24,218 bases of DNA, from the NCBI GenBank assembly GCA_965368585.1, contig CBDUNM010000067.1, forward strand, positions 1 through 24,218. Direction: 5' to 3'. A model generated the notes under the pieces. That model was not told the DNA's origin. It saw only the letters and a program-made list of their open reading frames with translations, and did not search any database. This document shows, in pieces, positions 15,509 through 23,828 of this stretch; the first letter of the stretch is position 1, and each line of letters begins with the position of its first letter. A program made the position numbers and the translations under genes. Source of the DNA: JARRQB01 sp965368585. GTDB lineage: Bacteria; Pseudomonadota; Gammaproteobacteria; Chromatiales; Chromatiaceae.

Positions 15509-16395
15509 TGCTTCGAGGCCAATACCTGACGGGATTGCTGCGTGCCGGGCCAGCAGTCCTCCGTAACGCGACCGGTAACCAGGAACGCGGGTGTTTGCAC
15601 CTCGGCGACCTTTTCGTTGTAGAGCGTGAAGTTCAGGAGGAAGGTATGACCCATATAGGCGCGGCCGAGATAGAAGCCCGGGCGTACCATGCGGATTTCG
15701 TCCCTGATCTGCAGTCCCCGCCGGCCGGCGAGGAAATCCGGCCGCTCTCGATAGCCCTCGATCACGTCGTTGAACGCGTAGTCTATAACGATGGATTCGC
15801 GTCGCGAATCGAGCAGACTTTGGCCGCAGTACAGCTTGGCGGGGAACAGCAGCCACGCGTCGTCCTGAATCAGTCCGAGCAGCTTGCGGCCCGGAATGTC
15901 GGTCTTGGGCAAAGCGCCGGGATCGTCGATCACCAGCTTCAACAGTTGGCGGTCTTGGATCATGTTGCGCAGGACTCGCTCTTCACGATAGAAGACCTTG
16001 CCTTTCCACAGCAGTTGACCCAGTGTCTCTATCTTCTTCAGCTTGATCCGGACGGCCAAGCCCTTAAGTCCGCCCATGAGTTCTGAGAGTCGTTTCGCCC
16101 CACCGCCGTCAGCAAAGAAGAATGCCCCGTTGTAGGCGCCGTGGGGAATCGGCCCGGCCGTCAAGCGGGCATAGATCTGGTCGACCTGCTCCTGATCGAA
16201 CGTTTCCAGGTTGGCCGGCGTCAGCTTCATCAGATCGTTGCGGGTCAAGGGCAGTTCGTGTTCCACCTGAGCCAGCGCAGGTTTTGTAGCATATCCGTCG
16301 CCGTACGTCAGAAAGGGGATGTCGGGGCTCTGCGCCTCGCAACCCAGGAGCACGATACCGACGATCAGGATGAATGAATGAGTCGCGTTGTGCAT
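15505..16395 (-). CDS. Putative outer-membrane lipoprotein in the cytochrome operon
   Basis: The 296-aa product has a signal peptide ending in the lipobox LLGC (Cys19). The residue after the cysteine is Glu rather than Asp, so sorting to the outer membrane is expected. GAGGA lies about 7 bases before the ATG, which is 12 bases after the upstream stop. No CXXCH is present. The mature part is soluble and mixed alpha/beta, with stretches such as LTPANLETFDQEQVDQIYARL and GAYNGAFFFADGGG. I do not recognise the family. Its position between two secreted cytochromes and the overlapping stop/start with the next gene suggest it is a structural partner, for example an anchor or scaffold that holds the secreted cytochromes at the outer membrane. 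That role is inferred from context alone. Confidence 0.75.
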   Translation of the reverse strand: MHNATHSFILIVGIVLLGCEAQSPDIPFLTYGDGYATKPALAQVEHELPLTRNDLMKLTPANLETFDQEQVDQIYARLTAGPIPHGAYNGAFFFADGGGAKRLSELMGGLKGLAVRIKLKKIETLGQLLWKGKVFYREERVLRNMIQDRQLLKLVIDDPGALPKTDIPGRKLLGLIQDDAWLLFPAKLYCGQSLLDSRRESIVIDYAFNDVIEGYRERPDFLAGRRGLQIRDEIRMVRPGFYLGRAYMGHTFLLNFTLYNEKVAEVQTPAFLVTGRVTEDCWPGTQQSRQVLASKQ

Positions 16396-16407
16396 GGTGA
16401 TGTCCTC

Positions 16408-18840
16408 TTACAACGTGGCCAGGAACGCGGTGAGCGCCCGCTTGTCGTCCTGCGCCAGGGCTTCGCCAAAGCGGTGGCCGGCATTTTCGACCGTCGCCGT
16501 GCAGGTGCTGTACAAGCGACTGAGCAGTGGCAGTTGGTCGCCGGCGATCTTTACCGCCTGATCGGGTGCGGCCAGTATCGCTTGGGTCAGCGCACTGATC
16601 GTCTCGGCGCTGGCGGCCGCATCGCCCCGACCGACGCGCTGTTCCAGTCGATCCTGCAGTTTGTCGCCGTCGATAACGGCCAATACCAGATCGTTGAGCA
16701 GCGCCTTGTGTTGAAAACTGCCGTACAAGCCCGCCGGCGTACCGGCCGGTATCTCTATTTCGATGCCCAGCAGTTTTTCCTGCTCGCCGTCCCACAGCTT
16801 CGGACCAACGGCGCGCTTGATGGGCTTGTCGATCAAGGTCGTCTTGGGAATCCGTTGATCCGGATTCAACAGGCTTTCCACCGAGGCCAGAAAAAGTCGG
16901 TAGCGACCCTCGACCGAGGGATCGTACTTCCAGCAGCCGGGCGGGTCGGACAACGGCTTACCCGAAGCATCCACGTAGGGGGAACGATAAAACTCGTCCG
17001 CCGGGTCAGCGGGCTTGCCGCACAGCTCCGGGCCGATTGCGTTGTTGTGCATGAAGGGTGCATGGGCCCACAAATCCACCAGCGACACGTTGCGGTAGTA
17101 GCCGCGTCCGCCGCCGGTTGCATCGTTTAGGTTCGCGTCGGGCGGCTTGGCGCGGTAGGTCTCGGACGCAAACTCTTCCCAGATATGCCCTTTCATGTGA
17201 TTGGAATGCAGGGCACGGCAACCGTAGGTGCCCACTTCAGAGACCGGGGTCGAGACGTCGTTGCCCAGCCAGTCCTGGTTCACGCCGGCGCGCTTCGACG
17301 CCTGGTGAAAGTCGCGCGTATCTACCGGACCCTGCTGCGACGAATGACATCGGGCACAGTTCTCGGCGAACACCTGGCGGCCGCGCGCCACCTTGCCGGG
17401 TCCGTACTCCGCTTCCAGTGCATCGATCCAGTCGCCCAGGTCCTCCAAGCCTTGCGCCTGCCATAGCGGGGTGGAGTAGCCCTCGCGGGAAAAGAGGAAG
17501 TTGACGATGTTGCCGGCGCGGTCCTCGATCGCCCTGAAGTTCGGACAATCGCGGCGGCACTGGCCGATGTCGAAGGGCGTCTGGCCGAAGTTGCGCTGCG
17601 CGGAATCCATTTGATAGAGATCGGTCAAATGATTCAGCCAGCACTGTTCGGAGCAGGACCCGATATTGATATAGACGCGCTGCACCGCGAGATCGGCGCC
17701 GACCGAATCGCCGCCGCCTTTCAGTATATGGTGCACCGTTTGCGGCCGTGCGCTCCTTTCCCAGCACTTGCCCGGATTGTCCGGTTCGCACCAGCAGCTG
17801 CGGTCGTTCGCGTCGGCCGCACAGGCGTCGGTGGCGCGCCAGCGATCGACCAGTTCGTCGTCGAACACGGGGCGCTGCACCAGATTGACCAGGGCGTTCA
17901 TCGTGCCGGGGTTGTTTATTTGATCGGTGGGGACGGCCGAGGTATCCACCGCGCCGGGACGTGTATGGGAGAACACCTGCCACTGCAGGCTGTCGGGGCT
18001 CATACCCGATACCATCAGTTCGGACATCCGGGTGTACTGGTTGCCGACCGTACCGCGCAGGTTTTCCCATCTCGGATTGGCGGTGTCCTTTGGCGGGTTT
18101 GCGGGGTCGAACGCGATATGGCAGGCGCCGCAGGCCATGCCGATCAGAAATGGCGGCTCGACCGATCCGTCGGCCAGGCGCCGGCTACGATAGTCGGCCC
18201 GCGAGGGATCCTGGGAGATGGTGCTCGAATATCCGTCCCAGGTCCCGAGTGTGCCGCCGTTCAGCTCGCGCCAGCGGGTTGGCTCGAATCGCGGATTTGG
18301 AAATTTCCGCAAACCCATGGCGCCGGTAGAGGTACCGAAGGCAAGGTAGCAGGAGTCTGCGCGCCGGTCGGCAGGATCATCGGTCGGCGCGTCCTGGAAG
18401 TCGCAGGCGGGATCGCGATAGCCCGGCTTACCGACGAACGGCAGCAGTTCCGCGTCACCGTAACACCAGTCGAAGCCGTAGGTTTCTTCGTAGCTCTTGG
18501 CGGGACAGCCGTTCGAGCCGGGCCTGCAACAACCCGGGTTGTTGACCAGGCCCCAGATATTGAAACGTTCGTCGCGCTTGTCGCTGCGCAGCACCCGCCA
18601 CCAGTCGATCAGGATGCCCATGCGTTGCTGAAAGACATAGGTGTGAAAGCGATCGTTGCCCGCAGTCGCCTTGTACCAGATTTCGCGGCCCGCACGTTCG
18701 GAAGGGCTGAGGTCGGCCGCCCCCGCGTGAAAGCCGTCGTCGTTGAATGCGGTATAGCCGTCCGTTTCGTCGGCCGCCGCACCGCAGAGCGCTACGATTG
18801 CTGCCATTAGTAACGCGACTGCAGGGATCGTCAGGCGCAT
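16408..18840 (-). CDS. Secreted cysteine-rich diheme c-type cytochrome, RoxA/BCCP-superfamily-like (810 aa)
   Basis: The chosen start at 18840 (MRLTIPAVALLMAAIVALCG) has GGGGGAAAG about 5 bases upstream; an in-frame upstream Met adds eight residues before the signal peptide. Heme sites are CGACH (237-241) and CARCH (495-499). A LWAHAPFMHNNAIGPELCG block at about 590-608 corresponds to the APYLHNGSVP motif of the downstream cytochromes. Besides the heme cysteines there are about 18 others in the mature chain, for example 104-105, 112, 126, 146, 164, 349-351, 396-400 and 428-432. This is far more than usual for a diheme peroxidase and implies several disulfides and probable exposure outside the cell or in the periplasm. 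At 810 residues it exceeds typical BCCP (about 330) and RoxA (about 680) lengths. First gene of the operon; possibly the catalytic or substrate-facing component. Confidence 0.82.
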   Translation of the reverse strand: MRLTIPAVALLMAAIVALCGAAADETDGYTAFNDDGFHAGAADLSPSERAGREIWYKATAGNDRFHTYVFQQRMGILIDWWRVLRSDKRDERFNIWGLVNNPGCCRPGSNGCPAKSYEETYGFDWCYGDAELLPFVGKPGYRDPACDFQDAPTDDPADRRADSCYLAFGTSTGAMGLRKFPNPRFEPTRWRELNGGTLGTWDGYSSTISQDPSRADYRSRRLADGSVEPPFLIGMACGACHIAFDPANPPKDTANPRWENLRGTVGNQYTRMSELMVSGMSPDSLQWQVFSHTRPGAVDTSAVPTDQINNPGTMNALVNLVQRPVFDDELVDRWRATDACAADANDRSCWCEPDNPGKCWERSARPQTVHHILKGGGDSVGADLAVQRVYINIGSCSEQCWLNHLTDLYQMDSAQRNFGQTPFDIGQCRRDCPNFRAIEDRAGNIVNFLFSREGYSTPLWQAQGLEDLGDWIDALEAEYGPGKVARGRQVFAENCARCHSSQQGPVDTRDFHQASKRAGVNQDWLGNDVSTPVSEVGTYGCRALHSNHMKGHIWEEFASETYRAKPPDANLNDATGGGRGYYRNVSLVDLWAHAPFMHNNAIGPELCGKPADPADEFYRSPYVDASGKPLSDPPGCWKYDPSVEGRYRLFLASVESLLNPDQRIPKTTLIDKPIKRAVGPKLWDGEQEKLLGIEIEIPAGTPAGLYGSFQHKALLNDLVLAVIDGDKLQDRLEQRVGRGDAAASAETISALTQAILAAPDQAVKIAGDQLPLLSRLYSTCTATVENAGHRFGEALAQDDKRALTAFLATL

Positions 18841-19226
18841 TGGCTTTCCCCCAAAAGTGCACAAGTTGCCGTCGATGATGTCGAGTCGCCGCCATTGTGC
18901 GCACCATCGAGCGGTGATGGGGTAAATCTAGAACGGAGGGATTGCTACGGCAGGTAAATATATCGCCATGAAAAAGCAAATAAATACCGAATGCCGAATG
19001 CGGAGGTCAAGGCTGCGTCTCAATCGCGTATCGAGAAGATCAATTCATCGCGAGACGGCGATGCGGCGTCGCTGACGGAAACCTCGAATCGCTGCAACCT
19101 CTTTTTCACCGACGCCCATTGAATCAATTCCTATGAGCATGGAGAATGTCCGGCGAAATTCGCGGTCTCAGTTATCAACCGGCACCGCGCATGACCAGGC
19201 GGTGACCTCAAGGTAAGGAGAGAACC
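18841..19226. promoter_or_regulatory. Divergent intergenic region, probable promoter of the cytochrome operon
   Basis: These 386 bases lie between the divergent cytochrome operon (minus) and DUF4124 gene (plus). The operon promoter and that of the DUF4124 gene should both be here. A GCACAA / TTGTGC inverted pair lies within 18855-18905, about 40 bases apart. No FNR-type box, canonical -35/-10 pair or known riboswitch was identified. Confidence 0.4.
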
Positions 19227-19862
19227 ATGCGCTCCGCAGATCCGGGGAACGAACGGCCCCGCGGCCCGATGCGCGGCCGCGTATCGGCGGCGATCGTCGC
19301 CGCCATCTCGGTGGGACTAGCCGATAGCGGGGCACCTGTCTGTGCCGACTCCGTTTATCGATGGCTCGATGCACGGGGAGTCCCGCATTTCAGCGACCAG
19401 CCGCCACCGCGCGGGGCACGGTACCCGGAGCAGTTGAACACCCCCAACTATGCGCGCACGCCTGGCTTGCCCTACGACTACCCCTACTCGATCGCCAATC
19501 AGCTGCAGCGGCTTGAGGCATACCGCAGCAAGCTGGCACGCGAGCGACTCGAACAGCGGCGGGCCGAACAAGGGTACCAAGACCGAGCGCGCGAGCAGGA
19601 GCTGCGGGAGCATCAACGTGATGCCCCGGAGCCGCCCTCCGTCAGCGTCGACCCGGCTCCCTACCCGGGACAATGGGGGGCGCCGCGGCACAGGCATGCC
19701 TGGCCCGTTCGCCCGACGCGTCGCGCAATGGACGACCGCGACCACCCGGCGTTCTGGCCGACACGCCCCAGGGGCACGGCGAAACCGCCCGCCGGGGCCA
19801 GGGAGAGCAGCGCAAAGGCCGGTAGTCTGCGGCAGACAACAGGCGGTACCGCTTATCCGTAG
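19227..19862 (+). CDS. DUF4124 domain-containing periplasmic protein
   Basis: The 211-aa product starts at an ATG with a strong AAGGAGAG about 5 bases upstream. A second Met 14 codons later is an alternative that gives a more normal signal peptide length. The hydrophobic segment SAAIVAAISVGLADSGAPVCA (about 20-41) is followed directly by the DUF4124 signature SVYRWLDARGVPHFSDQPP (about 42-60). After that comes a Gln/Arg/Glu-rich coiled-coil segment (about 90-130), then a Pro/Arg-rich low-complexity tail. DUF4124 proteins are common in gamma- and betaproteobacterial periplasms and have no settled function. The gene is divergent from the cytochrome operon and is not obviously tied to it. Confidence 0.8.
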   Translation: MRSADPGNERPRGPMRGRVSAAIVAAISVGLADSGAPVCADSVYRWLDARGVPHFSDQPPPRGARYPEQLNTPNYARTPGLPYDYPYSIANQLQRLEAYRSKLARERLEQRRAEQGYQDRAREQELREHQRDAPEPPSVSVDPAPYPGQWGAPRHRHAWPVRPTRRAMDDRDHPAFWPTRPRGTAKPPAGARESSAKAGSLRQTTGGTAYP

Positions 19863-20063
19863 CCTGCGGTACGAAAAATTCGCCCGCACATCAAACAGTA
19901 AGCGTGTTACAGACAGAGTCCGTTCAGGCATGCCAGGTAAGGGATACGGTACGCGCGTTGCGCTTTAGGGTAGTGGTTGAGCAGCACCCTGACGCAGCGC
20001 ATTTCGACAACTGTTGCAGCTGACCCGAGATTCGCTGCGCGAATCCGATCGAGGACGGCGTGG

Positions 20064-20909
20064 ATGGAATTTAGACCGCAGCGGGTCGATCAGACCAGTT
20101 GGCGACACTGGCTCAAAGAGGGAGTGGCCCTGTCGTCACGTCGCGCGGCTTTGTTTGTGATCTTGACCATGGCGACGGGTTCGCTGCACTTCCTGCCGCG
20201 CCCGCTCGGTTTCATATTCATGGCGATAGTGCCACTGATGCTCGGGCTTGGTACGGTCATCGCGTATTGTGCCGACACCTCAAAGCCGATCGTTGTCTTT
20301 TTCGGACGAAAGCCGCTTGTCGTCTGGGTGCGCATCGTTATTGTCGGTTCCGTGCCTTGGCTCCTGTTCGTCGCATTGTCTGCGATTGCTTCATGGTTGA
20401 TAGGTTCCGGCGAACCGCCGGTTTTTGACGGTCGAGCTGGAGGATCGATATTCGCAGAAGCGAGCATGTCCGTGATGGCGGCCATGTTTATCTGGTTCGC
20501 GACGCTGGGTTGGTGGATCTGGTTCATGGTTCCGCTCATCGTGATCGCCGAGTTGCCCATTCTCGAATCCATCGATCAGGTTGAAGAAGCGCTTACGCTG
20601 AATCGATTCGCGTACAAAGTCATCGCGGTGGCTGCCGTGTCGACATTGCTTGGCGAGATAAACCCGGTGTTGGTATTTCCTTGGTTCGCCATCATTACCA
20701 GTGTGATGTACGTCAGCTTTCGCCAAATATGGTGGGGGCGGCGCGACAATCTTCCCAAGTCAGCGGCGAAGGAGAACGCACGTGTCCTGTCGCGTCGTAA
20801 AGTTGCCTATAAGAGCCATCGGCAGCGGACACCCGAGCCGCGGGGACGATGCGCTCGGGCCGCTGTGTATCGAACGCCTGGCGGCATTGATTTCAGGCAG
20901 CCGGTATAG
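20064..20909 (+). CDS. Polytopic inner-membrane protein of unknown function
   Basis: The 281-aa product starts at ATG 20064, with GAGG about 9 bases upstream; a TTG at 19977 would add 29 doubtful residues. About six hydrophobic helices can be seen: RAALFVILTMATGSLHFL, LGFIFMAIVPLMLGLGTVIAY, IVIVGSVPWLLFVALSAIASWL, a segment around MSVMAAMFIWFATLGWWIWFM and adjoining PLIVIAEL, and VIAVAAVSTLLG with VLVFPWFAIITSVMYVSF. The cytoplasmic C-terminal tail of about 60 residues is strongly basic (RRKVAYKSHRQRTPEPRGR). Its last codons overlap a gene remnant on the opposite strand, so the natural C-terminus may have been altered. The layout recalls uncharacterised proteobacterial membrane proteins that precede secretion or biogenesis genes, but no specific family is recognised. 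Confidence 0.65.
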   Translation: MEFRPQRVDQTSWRHWLKEGVALSSRRAALFVILTMATGSLHFLPRPLGFIFMAIVPLMLGLGTVIAYCADTSKPIVVFFGRKPLVVWVRIVIVGSVPWLLFVALSAIASWLIGSGEPPVFDGRAGGSIFAEASMSVMAAMFIWFATLGWWIWFMVPLIVIAELPILESIDQVEEALTLNRFAYKVIAVAAVSTLLGEINPVLVFPWFAIITSVMYVSFRQIWWGRRDNLPKSAAKENARVLSRRKVAYKSHRQRTPEPRGRCARAAVYRTPGGIDFRQPV

Positions 20910-21119
20910 TTCCTGCCTCGACGGTTACGTCCTCGATTCCTAAAAGCGTGAGCGGAGCCGTAATCACTTGCGTGGTACCAGACGACTCCGTCACGGTCGA
21001 ACTGGCGCCGGTAGTCTCCTCGACGCTCAGGCTGAGATTTAAAACCTATCGGCGGATCCGCGCTGCATCCATCCGATGAGCCGTCGTTATCGTCCGATAC
21101 TGAGTTCGAATTTTTTCAC
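20893..21119 (-). pseudogene. Decayed minus-strand gene remnant
   Basis: On the minus strand the frame ending at TGA 20893-20895 reads NLSLSVEETTGASSTVTESSG, then TTQVITAPLTLLGIEDVTVEAGTIPAA, and is closed upstream by TAG near 21054. It resembles the C-terminal part of secreted proteins with a 'TVTVPAGTF' block. Just upstream, in another frame, is SDDNDGSSDGCSADPPIG, a low-complexity acidic stretch like those after a lipoprotein cysteine. Together these look like one broken gene. No function is assignable. The call is tentative because the pieces are short. Confidence 0.3.
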
Positions 21120-21488
21120 GGTGATCGCGCCGCGCAATGCGACCGCGCGCAATCTCCACTGAGTTCGTCTTGGCGCCTATGTAGGAGGGTTGACGAATCT
21201 TGTTCGGTTCTTCGCGATGTACGCATCCGCCGCCGCAAATTCGGACGAGAAAAAATCGGCAAAGATGATCGAAAGCGCCGTCGCTAATTTTGTTAAAGAT
21301 ATTAAATCGTGCAAACCACCGTTTCGTTCCCTAATCGAAAATATCGCATGGGAAGTACATAAAGTACCGGGCATAAACGTCGTTAACGTCAGTAACAAAA
21401 TTTCACGGTCGAGTTATCAAACATGCATATCTTTGCGGCACTGCGTAGATATCTGCATAAACCAGTTCACTTGCGTAGGAAGTCCAAC
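20910..21488. other. Intergenic region with remnant, upstream of carbamoyltransferase
   Basis: These 579 bases contain the remnant above and then, from about 21190 to 21420, a more AT-rich stretch without a convincing gene. One frame is open there but continues out of frame into the carbamoyltransferase and does not look protein-like. The promoter of the carbamoyltransferase gene should be here; TTGACG at 21190-21195 is a possible -35 box without a good -10 partner. Confidence 0.4.
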
Positions 21489-23750
21489 GTGTTTAACTAT
21501 CATCTGGGAATCAATCTGGGCCATGATCGAGCAGCCTCGTTGGTGCGCGACGGAGAAGTTATCGTCGCTATACACCAGGAGCGGCTGGATCGACGCAAGC
21601 ATAGCGTCGGCGTACTCCACCAGTCTGCGAATGATTTCTCGCAAGTGCAACCGCCCGACGAAGCCATTCGTTATTGCCTTGATTACGCCGGGATTGCGCT
21701 GTCTGAAGTAACGACCATCACGGCGAACATGCCCGGAATCGACTACGGTCCCGAGATTCTTAGGCGTAAGCTTTCGCCGGAGCTCTCTGATCGAGTGCTG
21801 AAGGTGCCAAGCCATCACCTTGCGCACGCGTACAGTGCGTACTGGCCGTCTGGATTCGAAGATGCCCTGGTCCTGGTCGTCGATGCCAGTGGCAATACAA
21901 CGCCGGATCGAAAGACCGAATCCTACACCTTGTATGAAGCGCACGGTAACGAACTGACCGAAGTTTACAGTCACAAGGTACCTGCTCATCTCGCTTCGCT
22001 TTCCACACTTGGCTTCGTATACGAGTACATTTCGCGAAAAGCCGGATTCCAAACCAAGATCGGTTCCACAATCACGGTACCCGAAGCGGGGAAGCTCATG
22101 GGTCTTGCCTCCTACGGCGGGCCGCAACACAAATGGAATCGTTGGTTCAAGGTTAGCGAGAACCGCGATGAAGTGGGCATATCGGCCTACGATATCTTTC
22201 TGGAGGTCGCTGCGCTCGAGAAGCAATATGACAACGACGAAGGCAAGGCATACCTGCGCCCTTATCTGGTGGACTTGGCCAGCAAGGTTCAGAACGAACT
22301 GGAAGAGGCCCTGTTGCACATCGTTGCTCGCGCGGTACGTAAGACTGGATTGCGGAAATTGTGCCTCGCCGGAGGCGTTGCGTTAAATTCTGTCGCCAAC
22401 TTTCGGCTGTTCCGCGATCTGGAGCTCGACGACATATTTATATTTCCTTCAGCTGGCGACGCAGGCATTGCGACCGGTTGTGCCATGTGGGCATACGCGA
22501 ACCATGAATACAAACCGCGTCGCGTTCGGCTCACGCAGGCCGCACTGGGCAAGAAGTATCAAGTCAGTGAAATAGAAGTAGCTTTGGCGAAGTATTCAGA
22601 TCAAACCGAGGCCAAAATGTTGTCTGGGGAAGAGGCGATCAAGCGTACCGGTGAAGCCTTGATTAAAGGGCACATCGTCGCCCGCTTCGACGGGCGCTCT
22701 GAGTACGGACCGCGCGCCCTAGGCAACCGCTCGATCATGACGGATCCTACGTTCGCGCAAATGAAAGACGTGGTCAATGCTCGAGTGAAGTTTCGCGAAG
22801 CCTTTCGCCCCTTCGCGCCGGTCATTCCCGAAGAACGCATCTCGGAGGTGTTCGAGCAGAAGGTCGCAAGTCCCTTCATGCTGCTTGTCTCGCCGATCAA
22901 GAAGGAATTCCACGATAAGATTCCCGCCGTAACGCACTACGACGGTACGGGACGGGTACAAACCGTTACGAAAGAAGACAACCCGTTCTTCTACGAGATC
23001 TGCCATCTTCTCCCGAAGCTGCGCGGTGGACCTCCTGTTTTGTTGAATACGAGCTTTAATGTTGCGGGACAGCCGATTGTCGAAACACCCGAAGAAGCAA
23101 TTCAGACCTTCTTGTCCACCGACATCGATTACCTGTGCCTGGACAACTATTGGATCTCCAAGCGCAACACGCCGGTTAAGACGTACGAAGAGCACTTGCA
23201 GCTCGTCAATGACGACACGTTGCCGAAGGGACTCCCGGCGGGAGCTCCGTCTGTGTTGAGTATGATGGCTCGGCTAGATCGAGCACTGTTCTGGGGAGAC
23301 ACCGATCAATTGGACTGGTCAATCGATGAATTGCGCGAGCTTTCCAAAAAGGGTGCGCGGTTCAAAGAAACAAGCTCGTTGTTTCCCGATAACCCGTTTC
23401 GGCGTTCTTTCGAAACACAGTTGTCAAAAGACGTTGTACTTATCCTCGACCCGCTGGGCCAGTCGGTACTGTCCGACGTAAACGGTAACACGGGATCCGC
23501 GAGTTATTCGTTCGATGAAGTCAAACTATTGATGGCCATTCTCTCGAACACACCTGATCAAACGGAGCTATTGCGTATTGAACAGCAGCGTACGACTCAG
23601 GAATGGGACGAGCAGGTCGCCTGGGCGATAGAGCAGCTGTCCGCGTTTCGACTGAAACCCGGCGCCTGGTTGGACAGGTCGCTGCCAGAAGATTCGCCAT
23701 TGACCGGAAATGAAGTTCCGATTTCCGAAGCAGCGGCCGCTTCATCTTAG
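21489..23750 (+). CDS. NodU/CmcH-family O-carbamoyltransferase with C-terminal extension
   Basis: The enzyme transfers a carbamoyl group from carbamoyl phosphate, via carbamoyl-adenylate, to a hydroxyl of a sugar or secondary metabolite. I chose GTG 21489 (VFNYHLGINLGHD) because GGAAG lies 6 bases upstream and the family starts close to this block; ATG 21423 would add 22 residues. The Kae1/YrdC-type fold markers are present: GINLGHDRAAS, SHHLAHAYSAY (about 108-118, metal-binding His residues), LVVDASGN and LAGGVALNSVAN. The C-terminal carbamoyltransferase domain shows RFDGRSEYGPRALGNRSI (about 399-416) and LNTSFNVAGQPIVETPEEA (about 519-537). The usual protein ends near residue 590. This one continues for about 160 residues with a segment (about 645-725, KDVVLILDPLGQSVL, SFDEVKLLMAILSNT, AIEQLSAFRLKPGAW) of helical, PqqD/winged-helix-like character. 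A methyltransferase gene follows after 78 bases. Confidence 0.9.
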   Translation: MFNYHLGINLGHDRAASLVRDGEVIVAIHQERLDRRKHSVGVLHQSANDFSQVQPPDEAIRYCLDYAGIALSEVTTITANMPGIDYGPEILRRKLSPELSDRVLKVPSHHLAHAYSAYWPSGFEDALVLVVDASGNTTPDRKTESYTLYEAHGNELTEVYSHKVPAHLASLSTLGFVYEYISRKAGFQTKIGSTITVPEAGKLMGLASYGGPQHKWNRWFKVSENRDEVGISAYDIFLEVAALEKQYDNDEGKAYLRPYLVDLASKVQNELEEALLHIVARAVRKTGLRKLCLAGGVALNSVANFRLFRDLELDDIFIFPSAGDAGIATGCAMWAYANHEYKPRRVRLTQAALGKKYQVSEIEVALAKYSDQTEAKMLSGEEAIKRTGEALIKGHIVARFDGRSEYGPRALGNRSIMTDPTFAQMKDVVNARVKFREAFRPFAPVIPEERISEVFEQKVASPFMLLVSPIKKEFHDKIPAVTHYDGTGRVQTVTKEDNPFFYEICHLLPKLRGGPPVLLNTSFNVAGQPIVETPEEAIQTFLSTDIDYLCLDNYWISKRNTPVKTYEEHLQLVNDDTLPKGLPAGAPSVLSMMARLDRALFWGDTDQLDWSIDELRELSKKGARFKETSSLFPDNPFRRSFETQLSKDVVLILDPLGQSVLSDVNGNTGSASYSFDEVKLLMAILSNTPDQTELLRIEQQRTTQEWDEQVAWAIEQLSAFRLKPGAWLDRSLPEDSPLTGNEVPISEAAAASS

Positions 23751-23828
23751 AGAGAATTCAGTTGGCTGATTGAGGTCTCTGACGTCTGTTTATCTGACAT
23801 TACGATTTTTCTTACTGAGTTAATCACT

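Larger units (their letters stand above)
10430..18840 (-). other. Putative five-gene diheme cytochrome c operon
   Basis: Five minus-strand genes follow one another in the order 18840-16408, 16395-15505, 15508-13421, 13400-11916 and 11887-10430. The junctions are a 12-base gap, a GTGA overlap, a stop codon overlapping an in-frame ATG (ATGA), and a 28-base gap. No terminator-like structure was seen between them. The products are a secreted diheme protein, a lipoprotein, a second secreted diheme protein and two anchored paralogous diheme proteins, together eight CXXCH heme sites. The promoter should lie in 18841-19226. Operon structure is inferred from spacing only. Confidence 0.7.

Noticed and set aside
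17611..18810. 399-aa plus-strand ORF
   Set aside because: Antisense shadow of the cysteine-rich diheme cytochrome, which has a signal peptide, two CXXCH sites and a ribosome binding site.
18968..19075. 35-aa ORF starting MKKQINTECR
   Set aside because: Extremely arginine-rich, no ribosome binding site at proper spacing, and lies in the divergent promoter region.
21190..21711. 173-aa plus-strand ORF starting at TTG
   Set aside because: Its second half overlaps the carbamoyltransferase out of frame and the first half has no protein-like pattern; GGAGG sits too close to the TTG.
21417..22319. 300-aa minus-strand ORF
   Set aside because: Antisense shadow of the carbamoyltransferase, which is strongly conserved.
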